Shown piece by piece: positions 52,846-61,566 of a stretch of DNA of 64,000 bases (positions are counted from its first letter, which is position 1; each line of letters starts with the position of its first letter). The stretch is from Streptomyces caeruleatus (GTDB taxonomy: Bacteria > Actinomycetota > Actinomycetes > Streptomycetales > Streptomycetaceae): the NCBI RefSeq assembly GCF_001514235.1, contig NZ_KQ948928.1, positions 62,001-126,000 on the forward strand, in the 5' to 3' direction. The notes under the pieces are model-generated. The model made no database searches, was not told the DNA's origin, and was given only the letters and a program-made list of their open reading frames with translations. A program made the position numbers and the translations under genes.

Positions 52846-53703
52846 ATGCGTCGTCCTTTTGTCCGGGCCCTGGCCCGGCCGCTGGTCCTGGCGGCAGCGG
52901 CAGCTGCCATACCGTTGGCGTCGGCCGCCCCGGTGGCTGCCGACAGCGTCGTCGTCGGCGGGTTCCCGGTCGATGTGTCTGACAGTCCCTGGACCGTGGC
53001 ACTGGCCAGCCGTGACCGGTTCGGGGGTACGCGGGCCGGTCAGTTCTGTGTCGGTGTGGCGGTCAGCCGGTCCACGGTGCTGACCGCGGCCCACTGTCTG
53101 AGCAAGGAGGTTCTCGGGGAAGCGCCGGAACAGGTGCGCGACCTCAGCGTCATCACAGGCCGTACGGACCTGCTGTCCGGCCGGGGTCAGGAGATCCGGG
53201 TCCGCGGCAGCTGGGTGAACCCGGCCTACGACGGTGTCACCAACGCGGGGGACTTCGCCGTGCTCTCCCTCGCCCAGCCGCTTCCCGCGAGCGCGGTCAT
53301 CGCGATGGCGCGGGCCGGCGATCCCGCCTATCTGCCCGGGACTCCCGCCCTGGTCTACGGCTGGGGGGACGTCACGGGGGCCGGCGACTACCCGCGAAGC
53401 CTGCGGGCGGCACGCGTGCACGTACTGCCCGACGCCATGTGCAGACAGGCGTATCCGGGCAGTGGTGAAGGCAGGTACATGCCGGCCAGCATGATCTGCG
53501 CCGGGGAACGGGAGGGAGGCCGGGACGCCTGTCAGGGAGACAGCGGAGGCCCCCTGGTCGCTCAGGGGAGACTGATCGGCCTCGTGTCCTGGGGCACCGG
53601 CTGCGGGCGCGCGGGTAATCCCGGCGTCTACACCCGGGTGTCCGAGATCCTCAGGACCATGGGGTGGCGGGCCGCGGTGCGCGGGCACCGTACCGACCGC
53701 TGA
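52846..53703 (+). CDS. Secreted trypsin-like serine protease
   Basis: A 285-residue chymotrypsin-fold protease with an N-terminal signal peptide (MRRPFVRALARPLVLAAAAAAIPLASA, cleavage near 33). The mature part begins DSVVVGGF, so unlike classic trypsins the activation-site Ile is Val. His is in VLTAAHC, Asp in AGDFAVLSL, Ser in CQGDSGGPL, and the preceding Asp at the S1 base (GRDACQGDSGG) predicts cleavage after Arg or Lys. Six cysteines could form three disulfides. It is monocistronic, downstream of the hrdB terminator. Confidence 0.9.
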   Translation: MRRPFVRALARPLVLAAAAAAIPLASAAPVAADSVVVGGFPVDVSDSPWTVALASRDRFGGTRAGQFCVGVAVSRSTVLTAAHCLSKEVLGEAPEQVRDLSVITGRTDLLSGRGQEIRVRGSWVNPAYDGVTNAGDFAVLSLAQPLPASAVIAMARAGDPAYLPGTPALVYGWGDVTGAGDYPRSLRAARVHVLPDAMCRQAYPGSGEGRYMPASMICAGEREGGRDACQGDSGGPLVAQGRLIGLVSWGTGCGRAGNPGVYTRVSEILRTMGWRAAVRGHRTDR

Positions 53704-53734
53704 CGGAGGCTAGGAGGCCCGCGGGGTATGAGCG

Positions 53735-53770
53735 CGGGCGGCCGCCCCTGCTCTCAGGGGCGGCCGCCCG
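53735..53770. terminator. Bidirectional hairpin terminator
   Basis: Perfect 16-base arms (53735-53750 and 53755-53770) around the loop CTCT lie between the convergent protease and zinc-ribbon-like genes. Confidence 0.88.
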
Positions 53771-53815
53771 TCGACCGGCCTGTGCCGGAAGCTGGCTCGT
53801 CGTTAATGCGAGATG

Positions 53816-54046
53816 TCAGCGCTCATCTTCGGACGCCGATGCGGGAACGGACGTCAGCCGCTCCGTCTCGTCCTGTATCTCAGCGGCGATCTTCTTGAGT
53901 TCCGGCTCGAACTTGCGACCGTGGTGGGCGCAGAAGAGCAGTTCTCCGCCGCTCAGCAGGACGACGCGCACGTACGCCTGGGCGCCACAACGGTCGCAGC
54001 GGTCAGCGGCCGTCAGTGGGCTCGCGGGGGTCAGAACAGTAGTCAC
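53816..54046 (-). CDS. Small zinc-ribbon-like protein (DUF7455-type)
   Basis: A 76-residue protein. CDRCGAQAYVRV and LLFCAHHGRKFE give a Cys-x2-Cys ... Cys-x-x-His arrangement that could bind zinc, followed by a charged helix. The GTG start at 54046 has AAGAGGCGAC just upstream. I recall it as a widespread actinobacterial family near hrdB-type sigma factor genes; role unknown. Possible functions include binding RNA polymerase or ribosome (inference only). Confidence 0.75.
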   Translation of the reverse strand: MTTVLTPASPLTAADRCDRCGAQAYVRVVLLSGGELLFCAHHGRKFEPELKKIAAEIQDETERLTSVPASASEDER

Positions 54047-54491
54047 GTCGCCTCTTCTCTAGCTCGACGAGCTGTCGTACCAGGGTCAACATCCAACCAG
54101 CCCCAAAACGTTCCCGCTCGTGGCTTCACCCAGAGAGAAATTTTTTCGGGGGCGGCCGGCTGCTGCCGGTTTGGCGGCGAATGTGCCGTATTGCGTCGGT
54201 GTCTTGCTTACGGTTTCGCGCTGTCGGTCAAGGTCGGTCCTCCCGGCTGGCTTGCCGGTTTGTTCATGAGGACGTGCCCGGAGCCTAAATGGTTCATGCC
54301 TGGAAGGGAACGTGATATGTACTTCACCCCATCGAGGGATCGAACATGCATACGACTCTGGACTAGTCTGTGTTCCGCACGAGGGTGGCGTTACAACGGC
54401 TCTACCAGGCCTCGGTACCCTCTTGACGGCGACCGAAGCCGAGCCCTTACCCAACAGGGCGCCACCTGAAATTCAGCGAGGAGCGAACCGC
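54047..54491. other. Divergent upstream region of the topoisomerase B subunit gene
   Basis: This 445-base region carries the promoters of the small zinc-ribbon gene and parE. TTGACG near 54423 is a possible minus-35 element for the latter. A 16-mer around 54341-54356 resembles an SOS box (TCGAACATGCATACGA) but mismatches in the second half. GAGGAG at 54478-54483 is the parE ribosome-binding site. No gene was recognised. Confidence 0.45.
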
Positions 54492-56612
54492 GTGACCGCC
54501 GAGACGTCCGTGCCGTCCACAGCGCTGCTGGCAGGAGCAGACCGGGACGGTTCCAACTACACCGCGCGGCACCTGCTCGTCCTCGAGGGGCTCGAGGCCG
54601 TACGCAAGCGCCCGGGCATGTACATCGGGTCGACCGACAGCCGCGGTCTGATGCACTGCCTGTGGGAGATCATCGACAACTCCGTCGACGAGGCCCTCGG
54701 CGGGTACTGCGACCACATCGAGGTGATCCTCCACGACGACGGGTCCGTGGAGGTCCGGGACAACGGCCGGGGCATCCCGGTCGACGTCGAGCCCAAGACC
54801 GGATTGTCCGGCGTCGAGGTCGTGATGACCAAGCTGCACGCCGGCGGCAAGTTCGGCGGCGGCTCGTACGCCGCCTCCGGCGGTCTGCACGGCGTGGGTG
54901 CCTCCGTGGTGAACGCCCTGTCCGCGCGACTGGACGTCGAGGTGGACCGGAGCGGTCACACCCACGCCATCAGCTTCCGGCGTGGTGTCCCCGGAGCCTT
55001 CGCCGCAGACGGCCCGAACGCGAAGTTCGAGACCGGCGGCCTGCGCAAGACCAAGAAGATCCCCAAGACCCGCAACGGCACGCGCGTGCGGTACTGGGCC
55101 GACCGCCAGATCTTCCTCAAGGACGCCAAGCTCTCCCTGGAGAACCTCCACCAGCGCGCCCGCCAGACCGCGTTCCTGGTACCCGGCCTGACCATCGTCG
55201 TCCGCGACGAGTTCGGTCTCGGCGAGGGTGGAAGCAAGGGCGAGGAGTCCTTCCGCTTCGACGGCGGTATCAGCGAGTTCTGCGAGTACCTGGCCTCCGA
55301 CAAGCCGGTCTGCGACGTCCTCCGCTTCGGCGGTCAGGGCACCTTCAAGGAGACCGTCCCGGTCCTGGACGAGCACGGCCAGATGACCCCCACCCAGGTC
55401 ACCCGCGAGCTCGACGTCGACGTCGCCATGCGGTGGGGCACCGGGTACGACACGACGCTGAAGTCGTTCGTGAACATCATCGCCACCCCCAAGGGCGGCA
55501 CCCACGTCGCGGGCTTCGAGACGGCCGTCACCGGCACGATGAACGAGGTGCTGCGCACCAAGAAGCTGCTACGTGTGGCCGAGGACGACATCGTCAAGGA
55601 CGACGCCCTCGAGGGCCTCACGGCGGTCGTCACCGTCCGTCTCGCCGAGCCGCAGTTCGAGGGCCAGACCAAGGAGGTCCTGGGCACCTCGGCGGCCCGC
55701 CGCATCGTGAACACCGTGATCTCCCGGGAGCTCAAGGCGTTCCTGACGTCCACGAAGCGGGACGCCGCGGCCCAGGCCCGAGTCGTCATGGAGAAGGCCG
55801 TCGCGGCCGCCCGTACGCGCATCGCGGCCCGCCAGCACAAGGACGCCCAGCGCCGGAAGACCGCCCTGGAGTCCTCGTCGCTGCCCGCCAAGCTCGCCGA
55901 CTGCCGCAGCGACGACGTCGACCGCAGCGAGCTGTTCATCGTCGAGGGAGACTCCGCGCTCGGCACCGCCAAGCTCGCCCGGAACTCCGAGTTCCAGGCG
56001 CTGCTGCCGATCCGCGGCAAGATTCTCAACGTCCAGAAGTCGTCCGTGACCGACATGCTCAAGAACGCCGAGTGCGGCGCGATCATCCAGGTCATAGGGG
56101 CGGGTTCCGGCCGGACCTTCGACATCGACGCGGCTCGCTACGGCAAGATCATCATGATGACCGACGCCGACGTCGACGGCTCCCACATCCGGACGCTGCT
56201 GCTGACGCTGTTCCAGCGCTACATGCGGCCGATGATCGAGGCCGGCCGGGTGTTCGCCGCGGTGCCGCCGCTGCACCGCATCGAGCTGATCCAGCCCAAG
56301 AAGGGGCAGGACAAGTACGTCTACACGTACTCGGACCGTGAACTGCGCGACAAGCTCATGGAGTTCCAGAGCAAGGGCGTCCGCTACAAGGACTCCATCC
56401 AGCGCTACAAGGGTCTCGGTGAGATGGACGCCGACCAGCTGGCCGAGACGACGATGGATCCGCGGCACCGGACCCTGCGCCGGATCAGCCTCACCGACCT
56501 GGAGGCCGCCGAGCGGGTCTTCGACCTGCTGATGGGGAACGACGTGGCGCCGCGCAAGGAGTTCATCTCCAGCTCGGCGGCGACGTTGGACCGTTCGCGA
56601 ATCGACGCGTAG
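54492..56612 (+). CDS. parE: Type IIA DNA topoisomerase subunit B (ParE/GyrB-type)
   Basis: A 706-residue ATPase subunit. GHKL ATP-binding motifs: EIIDNSVDEALGG (near residue 60), DNGRGIPVDVEPKTG, GGKFGGGSYAASGGLHGVG. The transducer and Toprim domains follow (EGDSALGTAKLARNSEFQALLP, TDADVDGSHIRTLLLTLF). The S. coelicolor gene at this place is the topoisomerase IV ParE subunit, whose ParC partner is encoded further along the chromosome; the true gyrB lies near dnaA. It decatenates daughter chromosomes. GTG at 54492 with GAGGAG upstream. The ParE/GyrB distinction rests on synteny. Confidence 0.93.
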   Translation: MTAETSVPSTALLAGADRDGSNYTARHLLVLEGLEAVRKRPGMYIGSTDSRGLMHCLWEIIDNSVDEALGGYCDHIEVILHDDGSVEVRDNGRGIPVDVEPKTGLSGVEVVMTKLHAGGKFGGGSYAASGGLHGVGASVVNALSARLDVEVDRSGHTHAISFRRGVPGAFAADGPNAKFETGGLRKTKKIPKTRNGTRVRYWADRQIFLKDAKLSLENLHQRARQTAFLVPGLTIVVRDEFGLGEGGSKGEESFRFDGGISEFCEYLASDKPVCDVLRFGGQGTFKETVPVLDEHGQMTPTQVTRELDVDVAMRWGTGYDTTLKSFVNIIATPKGGTHVAGFETAVTGTMNEVLRTKKLLRVAEDDIVKDDALEGLTAVVTVRLAEPQFEGQTKEVLGTSAARRIVNTVISRELKAFLTSTKRDAAAQARVVMEKAVAAARTRIAARQHKDAQRRKTALESSSLPAKLADCRSDDVDRSELFIVEGDSALGTAKLARNSEFQALLPIRGKILNVQKSSVTDMLKNAECGAIIQVIGAGSGRTFDIDAARYGKIIMMTDADVDGSHIRTLLLTLFQRYMRPMIEAGRVFAAVPPLHRIELIQPKKGQDKYVYTYSDRELRDKLMEFQSKGVRYKDSIQRYKGLGEMDADQLAETTMDPRHRTLRRISLTDLEAAERVFDLLMGNDVAPRKEFISSSAATLDRSRIDA

Positions 56613-56837
56613 CCGCTGCGCTGGGCCTGGGCCGTGTATTCGGCCTCGGCTTCGCCTTCGGCACCTGATATGGGTACCCACTCGCACCGCCCGTGCGGCT
56701 CTCGTCGTCGGGCGGGTGCGGGTGGCCCTTGTGGGGCGTAGTCGTCGTTGGCGGCTTTGCCGTGGGTCGTCACCTGATGGGGTGAAGACCCGAGAGAAGT
56801 CGGGTCGGGGATCTTTCCGTTCTGTCCATGCTTGGGC

Positions 56838-57260
56838 ATGTACTCAGACGATCCCTGGTACGACGCTCTCGCCTCCGGATGGGGGGAGGCGGACGTCGCC
56901 GACGCGCCCGACGCCGCGCCGCCCCGCGCGGGTGACGTGTACCTCGAGGTGCAGCGCAGTGCGGCCTTCCAGGAGGTGCGCAGCCGGTACCGGAGGTTCG
57001 TGGTGCCGGCGGTCGTGGGGTTCCTTTCGTGGTACGTGGCGTACGTGGTGGCCGCCACGACCGCGCCGGGGCTGATGGCCCGGCCCGTGGCGGGTGCCGT
57101 GAACGTGGCGATGGTCGCGGGGCTCGGACAGTTCCTCACCACCTTCCTGCTCACCTGGGCCTACGCACGTCACGCGCGACTGCGCCGGGACCGGGCCGCG
57201 CTCGAACTCCGGTGGGACACCCAGGAGTTGACGCGGGCCACCGGAGGAGGTGCCTCGTGA
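56838..57260 (+). CDS. DUF485 membrane protein (YjcH-type)
   Basis: A 140-residue protein with an acidic N-terminal region and two membrane helices (about 58-80 and 91-116), matching DUF485, the small partner encoded before ActP-type acetate/cation symporters. The stop overlaps the following symporter start by four bases (GTGA), so translation is coupled. ATG at 56838; there is no obvious ribosome-binding site, and a TTG at 56832 is an alternative. Confidence 0.88.
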   Translation: MYSDDPWYDALASGWGEADVADAPDAAPPRAGDVYLEVQRSAAFQEVRSRYRRFVVPAVVGFLSWYVAYVVAATTAPGLMARPVAGAVNVAMVAGLGQFLTTFLLTWAYARHARLRRDRAALELRWDTQELTRATGGGAS

Positions 57261-58849
57261 CGGACGATCACCAGACCCTGGCGCTGCTTCTGTTCAGCGT
57301 GTTCGTCGCGATCACGCTGGCGATCACGACCTGGGTGAGCCGCGACCGGCAGGGTTCGGCGGAGGAGTTCTACGCGGGCGGTCGGCTCTTCACACCCATG
57401 GAGAATGGTTTTGCCATCGCGGGCGACTACATGTCGGCCGCCTCCTTCCTCGGCATCTCCGGCCTCATCGCCCTCTTCGGCTACGACGGGATGCTGTATT
57501 CGGTGGGCTTCCTCGTGGCCTGGCTTGTGGTGCTGTTCCTCGTCGCCGAACTGGTACGCAACTGCGGGCGGTTCACACTCGCCGACGTCGTCGCCGCACG
57601 GATGCGGGAACGCCCTGTGCGGATCGCGCTGGGAACTTCCTCGGTCACCGTGTCCGTTCTGTATCTGGTGGCGCAGATGGTGGGCGCGGGCACCCTGGTC
57701 GCGCTGCTGCTCGGGGGCGAGGGCGAAGCGGCTCGGGACTGGACCGTCATCGGCGTCGGCGCGCTCATGGTGATCTATGTGTCGTGGGGAGGGATGCGGG
57801 CCACCACCTGGATCCAGATCGTCAAGTCGGTTCTGCTGCTCGGCGGCACCGTCACATTGACCGTGCTCGTCCTGGTGCGCTTCCACGGCGACTTCGACCG
57901 GCTGCTGCTCACGGCTGCCGAGCGCAGTGGTCACGGTGAGGCGTTCCTCGCGCCCGGGCTGAAGTACGGCGGTGACTGGACGTCCCGGTTCGACTTCATC
58001 AGCCTGGGCCTCGCGCTGGTCCTGGGCACCGCAGGGCTGCCGCACATCCTGTCCCGCTTCTACACCGTGCCCACCGCTCGCGCGGCCCGGCGCTCGGTGG
58101 TGTGGGCGATCGGGCTCATCGGCGGGTTCTACCTGATGACGATCGTGCTGGGCTTCGGCGCCGCCGCGATCGTCGGACCGGAGGCCGTACGCGGGTCGAA
58201 CGCGGCCGGGAACACGGCCGTTCCGCTGCTCGCCCTCGACCTGGGCGGCGGCGCGGACTCCACCGGAGGAACGGTTCTCTTCGCCGTCGTGGCCGCCGTC
58301 GCCTTCGCCACGATCCTCGCCGTGGTCGCCGGAATCACGCTCTCCTCCTCGGCCTCCGTGGCCCACGACCTGTATGCCTCGCTCCGGCGCCGGCGCGCCG
58401 GGCCCCGCCGGGAGGTGGCCGTGGCGCGCGTCGCCGCGGTCGGCATCGGTGTCATCGCGATCGTCCTCGGACTGCTCGCCCGCGATCTCAACGTCGCCTT
58501 CCTCGTGGGCCTCGCCTTCGCCGTCGCCGCGTCCGCCAATCTGCCGGTGCTGCTCTACTCGCTGTTCTGGCGGGACTTCACCACGCGGGGCGCCGTATGG
58601 GCCGTGTACGGAGGCCTCATCCCGGCCGTGGTGCTGGTGCTGCTGTCGCCGGTGGTGTCGGGCAGCCCCGAATCACTGGTCCCCGGCGTCGACTTCCAGT
58701 ACTTCCCCCTCCAGAACCCGGGCCTCGTCTCCATCCCGCTGGGCTTCGTCGCGGGCTGGCTCGGCACCGTCACCTCGGCCGAAATCCCGGACGAGGCCAA
58801 GCACGCGGAGACCGAGGTGCGGTCGCTGACGGGGGCGGGGGCGGTCTAG
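57257..58849 (+). CDS. Sodium/solute symporter (ActP-like acetate transporter)
   Basis: A 530-residue SSS-family transporter with about 13 hydrophobic segments. Signature motifs: AEEFYAGGRLFTPMENGFAIAGDYMSAASFLG near residue 25 and GTAGLPHILSRFYTVP near 262. ActP-type carriers import acetate and related short carboxylates with Na+ or H+. Coupled to the DUF485 gene. A CitA/CitB-like two-component system, convergent downstream, and a citrate synthase nearby suggest a role in feeding carboxylates into central metabolism. Confidence 0.92.
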   Translation: MTDDHQTLALLLFSVFVAITLAITTWVSRDRQGSAEEFYAGGRLFTPMENGFAIAGDYMSAASFLGISGLIALFGYDGMLYSVGFLVAWLVVLFLVAELVRNCGRFTLADVVAARMRERPVRIALGTSSVTVSVLYLVAQMVGAGTLVALLLGGEGEAARDWTVIGVGALMVIYVSWGGMRATTWIQIVKSVLLLGGTVTLTVLVLVRFHGDFDRLLLTAAERSGHGEAFLAPGLKYGGDWTSRFDFISLGLALVLGTAGLPHILSRFYTVPTARAARRSVVWAIGLIGGFYLMTIVLGFGAAAIVGPEAVRGSNAAGNTAVPLLALDLGGGADSTGGTVLFAVVAAVAFATILAVVAGITLSSSASVAHDLYASLRRRRAGPRREVAVARVAAVGIGVIAIVLGLLARDLNVAFLVGLAFAVAASANLPVLLYSLFWRDFTTRGAVWAVYGGLIPAVVLVLLSPVVSGSPESLVPGVDFQYFPLQNPGLVSIPLGFVAGWLGTVTSAEIPDEAKHAETEVRSLTGAGAV

Positions 58850-58998
58850 GGCGGCGCCTTCGTCGTCGTACGACCGCCCACGGCGCCGTATGGCCAGGGC
58901 CACTGTGCGCTGTCGAGCGGTCGGCTGACATTTCGGCGCCCGGCGTCCGTATCAAAGGGAGGGCACGGTTCCCTTCCCCCGCCCCCACGGGCCGTGCC

Positions 58999-59679
58999 TC
59001 AGGCGCGGGTCGCCCACACATAACGGTGTTCCGGGCGGCCCGCGTCCCCGTACTTGAGGGTGAGCCGGGCCCTCCCCGTGCGTTCCAGGAGCTTGAGATA
59101 GCGCTGGGCGGTCTGCCGGCTCACCCCGGTCCGCTCGGCGATCTCCTGGGCCGACAGCGGGCCTTCGGCGTTCATCAGGGAGCGGCGTACGAGTTCCGCG
59201 GTGGTGGGGGAGTGGCCTTTGGGGAGGTCGGGCTCCGAGGACGCGGAAAGGGCGCCGAAGATACGGTCCACCTCGGCCTGCTCGGCCTCGCCGCCGCCGT
59301 CCAGGGTGCGGCGCAGCTCCGCGTACGCCTCCAGCTTGGCGCGCAGCCCCGCGAAAGCGAACGGCTTGACCAGGTACTGGAGCGCGCCGTGCCGCATCGC
59401 CGCCTGCACCGTCGACACGTCCCGCGCGGCCGTCACCATGATCACGTCGGTCTGGTGGCCGCGCCGGCGCATCTCCTGGACGACCGACAGACCCGTCTCG
59501 TCCGGCAGGTAGTGGTCCATCAGGACCAGATCCACACGGGGCAGCTCCTCCACCTGGCGCAGCGCCTCGGCCGCGCTGTGGGCCTCGCCGGCCACGTGGA
59601 AGCCCGGCACCTTCTCGACGTAGGCGCAGTTGACGCGCGCCACGCGCGTGTCGTCGTCCACGACCAGGACCTCGATCAT
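58999..59679 (-). CDS. Response regulator of CitB/DcuR type
   Basis: A 226-residue response regulator. The receiver phospho-acceptor Asp is in LVLMDHYLPDETGL (near residue 54), with the conserved Lys in YLVKPFAF. The C-terminal HTH (GPLSAQEIAERTGVSRQTAQRYLKLLERTG) is of the CitB/DpiA class. Its ATG overlaps the kinase stop by four bases (ATGA), so the pair is co-translated. Likely targets are the symporter and citrate synthase genes nearby (inference). Confidence 0.92.
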   Translation of the reverse strand: MIEVLVVDDDTRVARVNCAYVEKVPGFHVAGEAHSAAEALRQVEELPRVDLVLMDHYLPDETGLSVVQEMRRRGHQTDVIMVTAARDVSTVQAAMRHGALQYLVKPFAFAGLRAKLEAYAELRRTLDGGGEAEQAEVDRIFGALSASSEPDLPKGHSPTTAELVRRSLMNAEGPLSAQEIAERTGVSRQTAQRYLKLLERTGRARLTLKYGDAGRPEHRYVWATRA

Positions 59680-61358
59680 CGCGACTCCTCCTCGACGACG
59701 GACTGCGCATCTGACGGCACGGCAAGGGCCGGTTCCAGGTCCGGTTCGGCCAATGCCTCGGGCAGGACGACGGTGAACTCCGCGCCTCCGCCGGCCGCCT
59801 CGTCCACCGCCGCGCTGCCACCCTGCCGTTCGGCGAGCCTGCGCACCAGGGAGAGTCCTATGCCGCGCTCACGATGCGCCGGCGGCTTCTTGGTGGACCA
59901 CCCCTCCGTGAAGATCAACTCGCGCTGTTCCTCGGGGATTCCCGGGCCTGTGTCGCGCACCCTGAGGACCGCGGTACGCCCCTCCGCACACAGTTCGACC
60001 TCCACGCGCGCGTGCGTGGTGCCCGCGACGGCGTCGAGAGCGTTGTCCACCAGGTTGCCGACGATCGTGACGAGGCCCCTGGGGTCGATCAGCCGGTCCG
60101 GGAGCCCGGTGCGGTCCGCGAGCCGCAGCGCGACGCCACGTTCCGCGGCCACGGTCGCCTTGCCGACCAGCAGGGCGGCGAGCAGCGGGTCCCGGATCTT
60201 CTCGGCGACCTGTTCCGCCGTGTCCCGGTGATCGCCGACCACCTCGCCGACGAACTCCACGGCGTCCTCGTACATCTCCAGCTCCAGCAGCCCGAGCAGC
60301 GTGTGCATACGGTTGGCGTGCTCGTGGTCCTGGGCGCGCAGGGCGTCGATCAGGCCGCGCGTCGAGTCGAGCTCACGGCCCAGCTGCTCCAGCTCGGTGC
60401 GGTCGCGCAGGGTGGCGACGGCGCCGCCGTCGTCGGTGGGCATGCGGTTGGTGACCAGGACGCGCTGACCGCGGACCGTGAGCAGATCGGTGCCGGTGAT
60501 CCGGCCGGCCAGGACGTCGGTGGTACGGCCCTCGCCGAGCGCCTCGTCGAGGGACCGGCCGACGGCCTCGTCGCCGAGGCCGAGGAGCCGAGCCGCCTCG
60601 TCGTTGAGCAGGCGGATACGGCCCGTGCGGTCCAGGGCGACAACGCCCTCCCGGATGCCGTGCAGCATCGCCTCGCGCTCCGCGAGCAGCGCCGAGATGT
60701 CGGAGAAGGCCAGGTCACGGGTCTGCCGCTGGACCCGGCGCGAGATCAGCCAGGCCGCCAGCGCGCCGACCGCCAGGGCGCCGCCGGCGTACGCGAACAA
60801 CTCGGGGATCGTGTGCAGCAGCCGGGCCCGCACGCTGTCGTAGGCGATGCCGACCGAGACCGCGCCCACGATGTCGCCGTCGCCGTCGCGCAGGGGCACC
60901 TTGCCGCGGGCGGTGCGGCCCAGGGTGCCGTTGTCGATCTGCATGACCTCGTGGCCGGCGAGGGCCTGGCCCGGGTCGGTGGAGACGGTCCGGCCGACCT
61001 CGCCCGGCGTGGGATGGGACCAGCGGACCCCGCGCCGGTCCATCACCACGATGTACTCGGCCCTGGTGGCCTTACGGATACGTTCCGCCTCCCGCTGGAC
61101 CGGACCGCCGACCGTCGCGGGAGTGTGCGCGAGATCCTCGGCGATCTGCGGCTGGGCCGCGGTGGTCTGCGCGATCGACAGTGCGCGGCGCATCGCCTGG
61201 TCGTCCAGCTGGTCGCTGAGCGGAGCGAGGAACAGTCCGGTCGCGAGCACCGCGACTCCCGCCGCGATGGCCACCTGCATCAGCAGCACCTGCGCGAACA
61301 TCCGCCGGGGCAGACCGAGGCGCAGGCGACGGGCGGGGGGAGTGGGGCTCATACCCAT
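59676..61358 (-). CDS. Sensor histidine kinase of CitA/DcuS type
   Basis: A 560-residue membrane kinase. A first helix (about 17-45), an extracytoplasmic PAS-like CACHE domain (about 46-175), a second helix, a cytoplasmic PAS domain (about 190-310), and a kinase region with the CitA-type phospho-His box LRAQDHEHANRMHTLLGLLE (near 325). ATPase boxes VDNALDAVAG, DTGPGIPEEQRELIF and GIGLSLVRRLAER follow. CitA/DcuS kinases sense citrate, fumarate or other di/tricarboxylates directly. Start at the ATG at 61358; a nearby ATG at 61352 is also possible. Confidence 0.9.
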   Translation of the reverse strand: MGMSPTPPARRLRLGLPRRMFAQVLLMQVAIAAGVAVLATGLFLAPLSDQLDDQAMRRALSIAQTTAAQPQIAEDLAHTPATVGGPVQREAERIRKATRAEYIVVMDRRGVRWSHPTPGEVGRTVSTDPGQALAGHEVMQIDNGTLGRTARGKVPLRDGDGDIVGAVSVGIAYDSVRARLLHTIPELFAYAGGALAVGALAAWLISRRVQRQTRDLAFSDISALLAEREAMLHGIREGVVALDRTGRIRLLNDEAARLLGLGDEAVGRSLDEALGEGRTTDVLAGRITGTDLLTVRGQRVLVTNRMPTDDGGAVATLRDRTELEQLGRELDSTRGLIDALRAQDHEHANRMHTLLGLLELEMYEDAVEFVGEVVGDHRDTAEQVAEKIRDPLLAALLVGKATVAAERGVALRLADRTGLPDRLIDPRGLVTIVGNLVDNALDAVAGTTHARVEVELCAEGRTAVLRVRDTGPGIPEEQRELIFTEGWSTKKPPAHRERGIGLSLVRRLAERQGGSAAVDEAAGGGAEFTVVLPEALAEPDLEPALAVPSDAQSVVEEESR

Positions 61359-61364
61359 GACGGT

Positions 61365-61566
61365 ACGTGGACGTGCGGGAGGTCCCGTAGAGGGATGTGG
61401 CGTGGATCTCTTGATCAATGGCAACAGTCATGATCGACCCCCTGATCAACATCCGGATCGAGGTCGGGAGGTCGGATCAAGGTCCGGAGGGTCCGGATCA
61501 ATTCCGGATCAATATCGGTCAGCCGGTCCATGCGACCGGTTCATGCGAGGCATCCGGTGCACCTGA
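61365..61566. promoter_or_regulatory. GATC-motif cluster upstream of the citrate-type two-component system
   Basis: GATC occurs at 61405, 61413, 61432, 61444, 61456, 61475, 61496, 61507 and 61565, several within repeated CCGGATCAA or CTGATCAA words. Many spacings are 11-12 or 19-21 bases, near one or two helical turns. The array lies between the kinase start and the stop of the sucraseferredoxin-like gene and may be the target of the response regulator. Confidence 0.45.

Noticed and set aside
54341..54356. SOS-box-like sequence upstream of parE
   Set aside because: TCGAACATGCATACGA agrees only in the first half of the palindrome; the second half mismatches and SOS control of parE is not expected.
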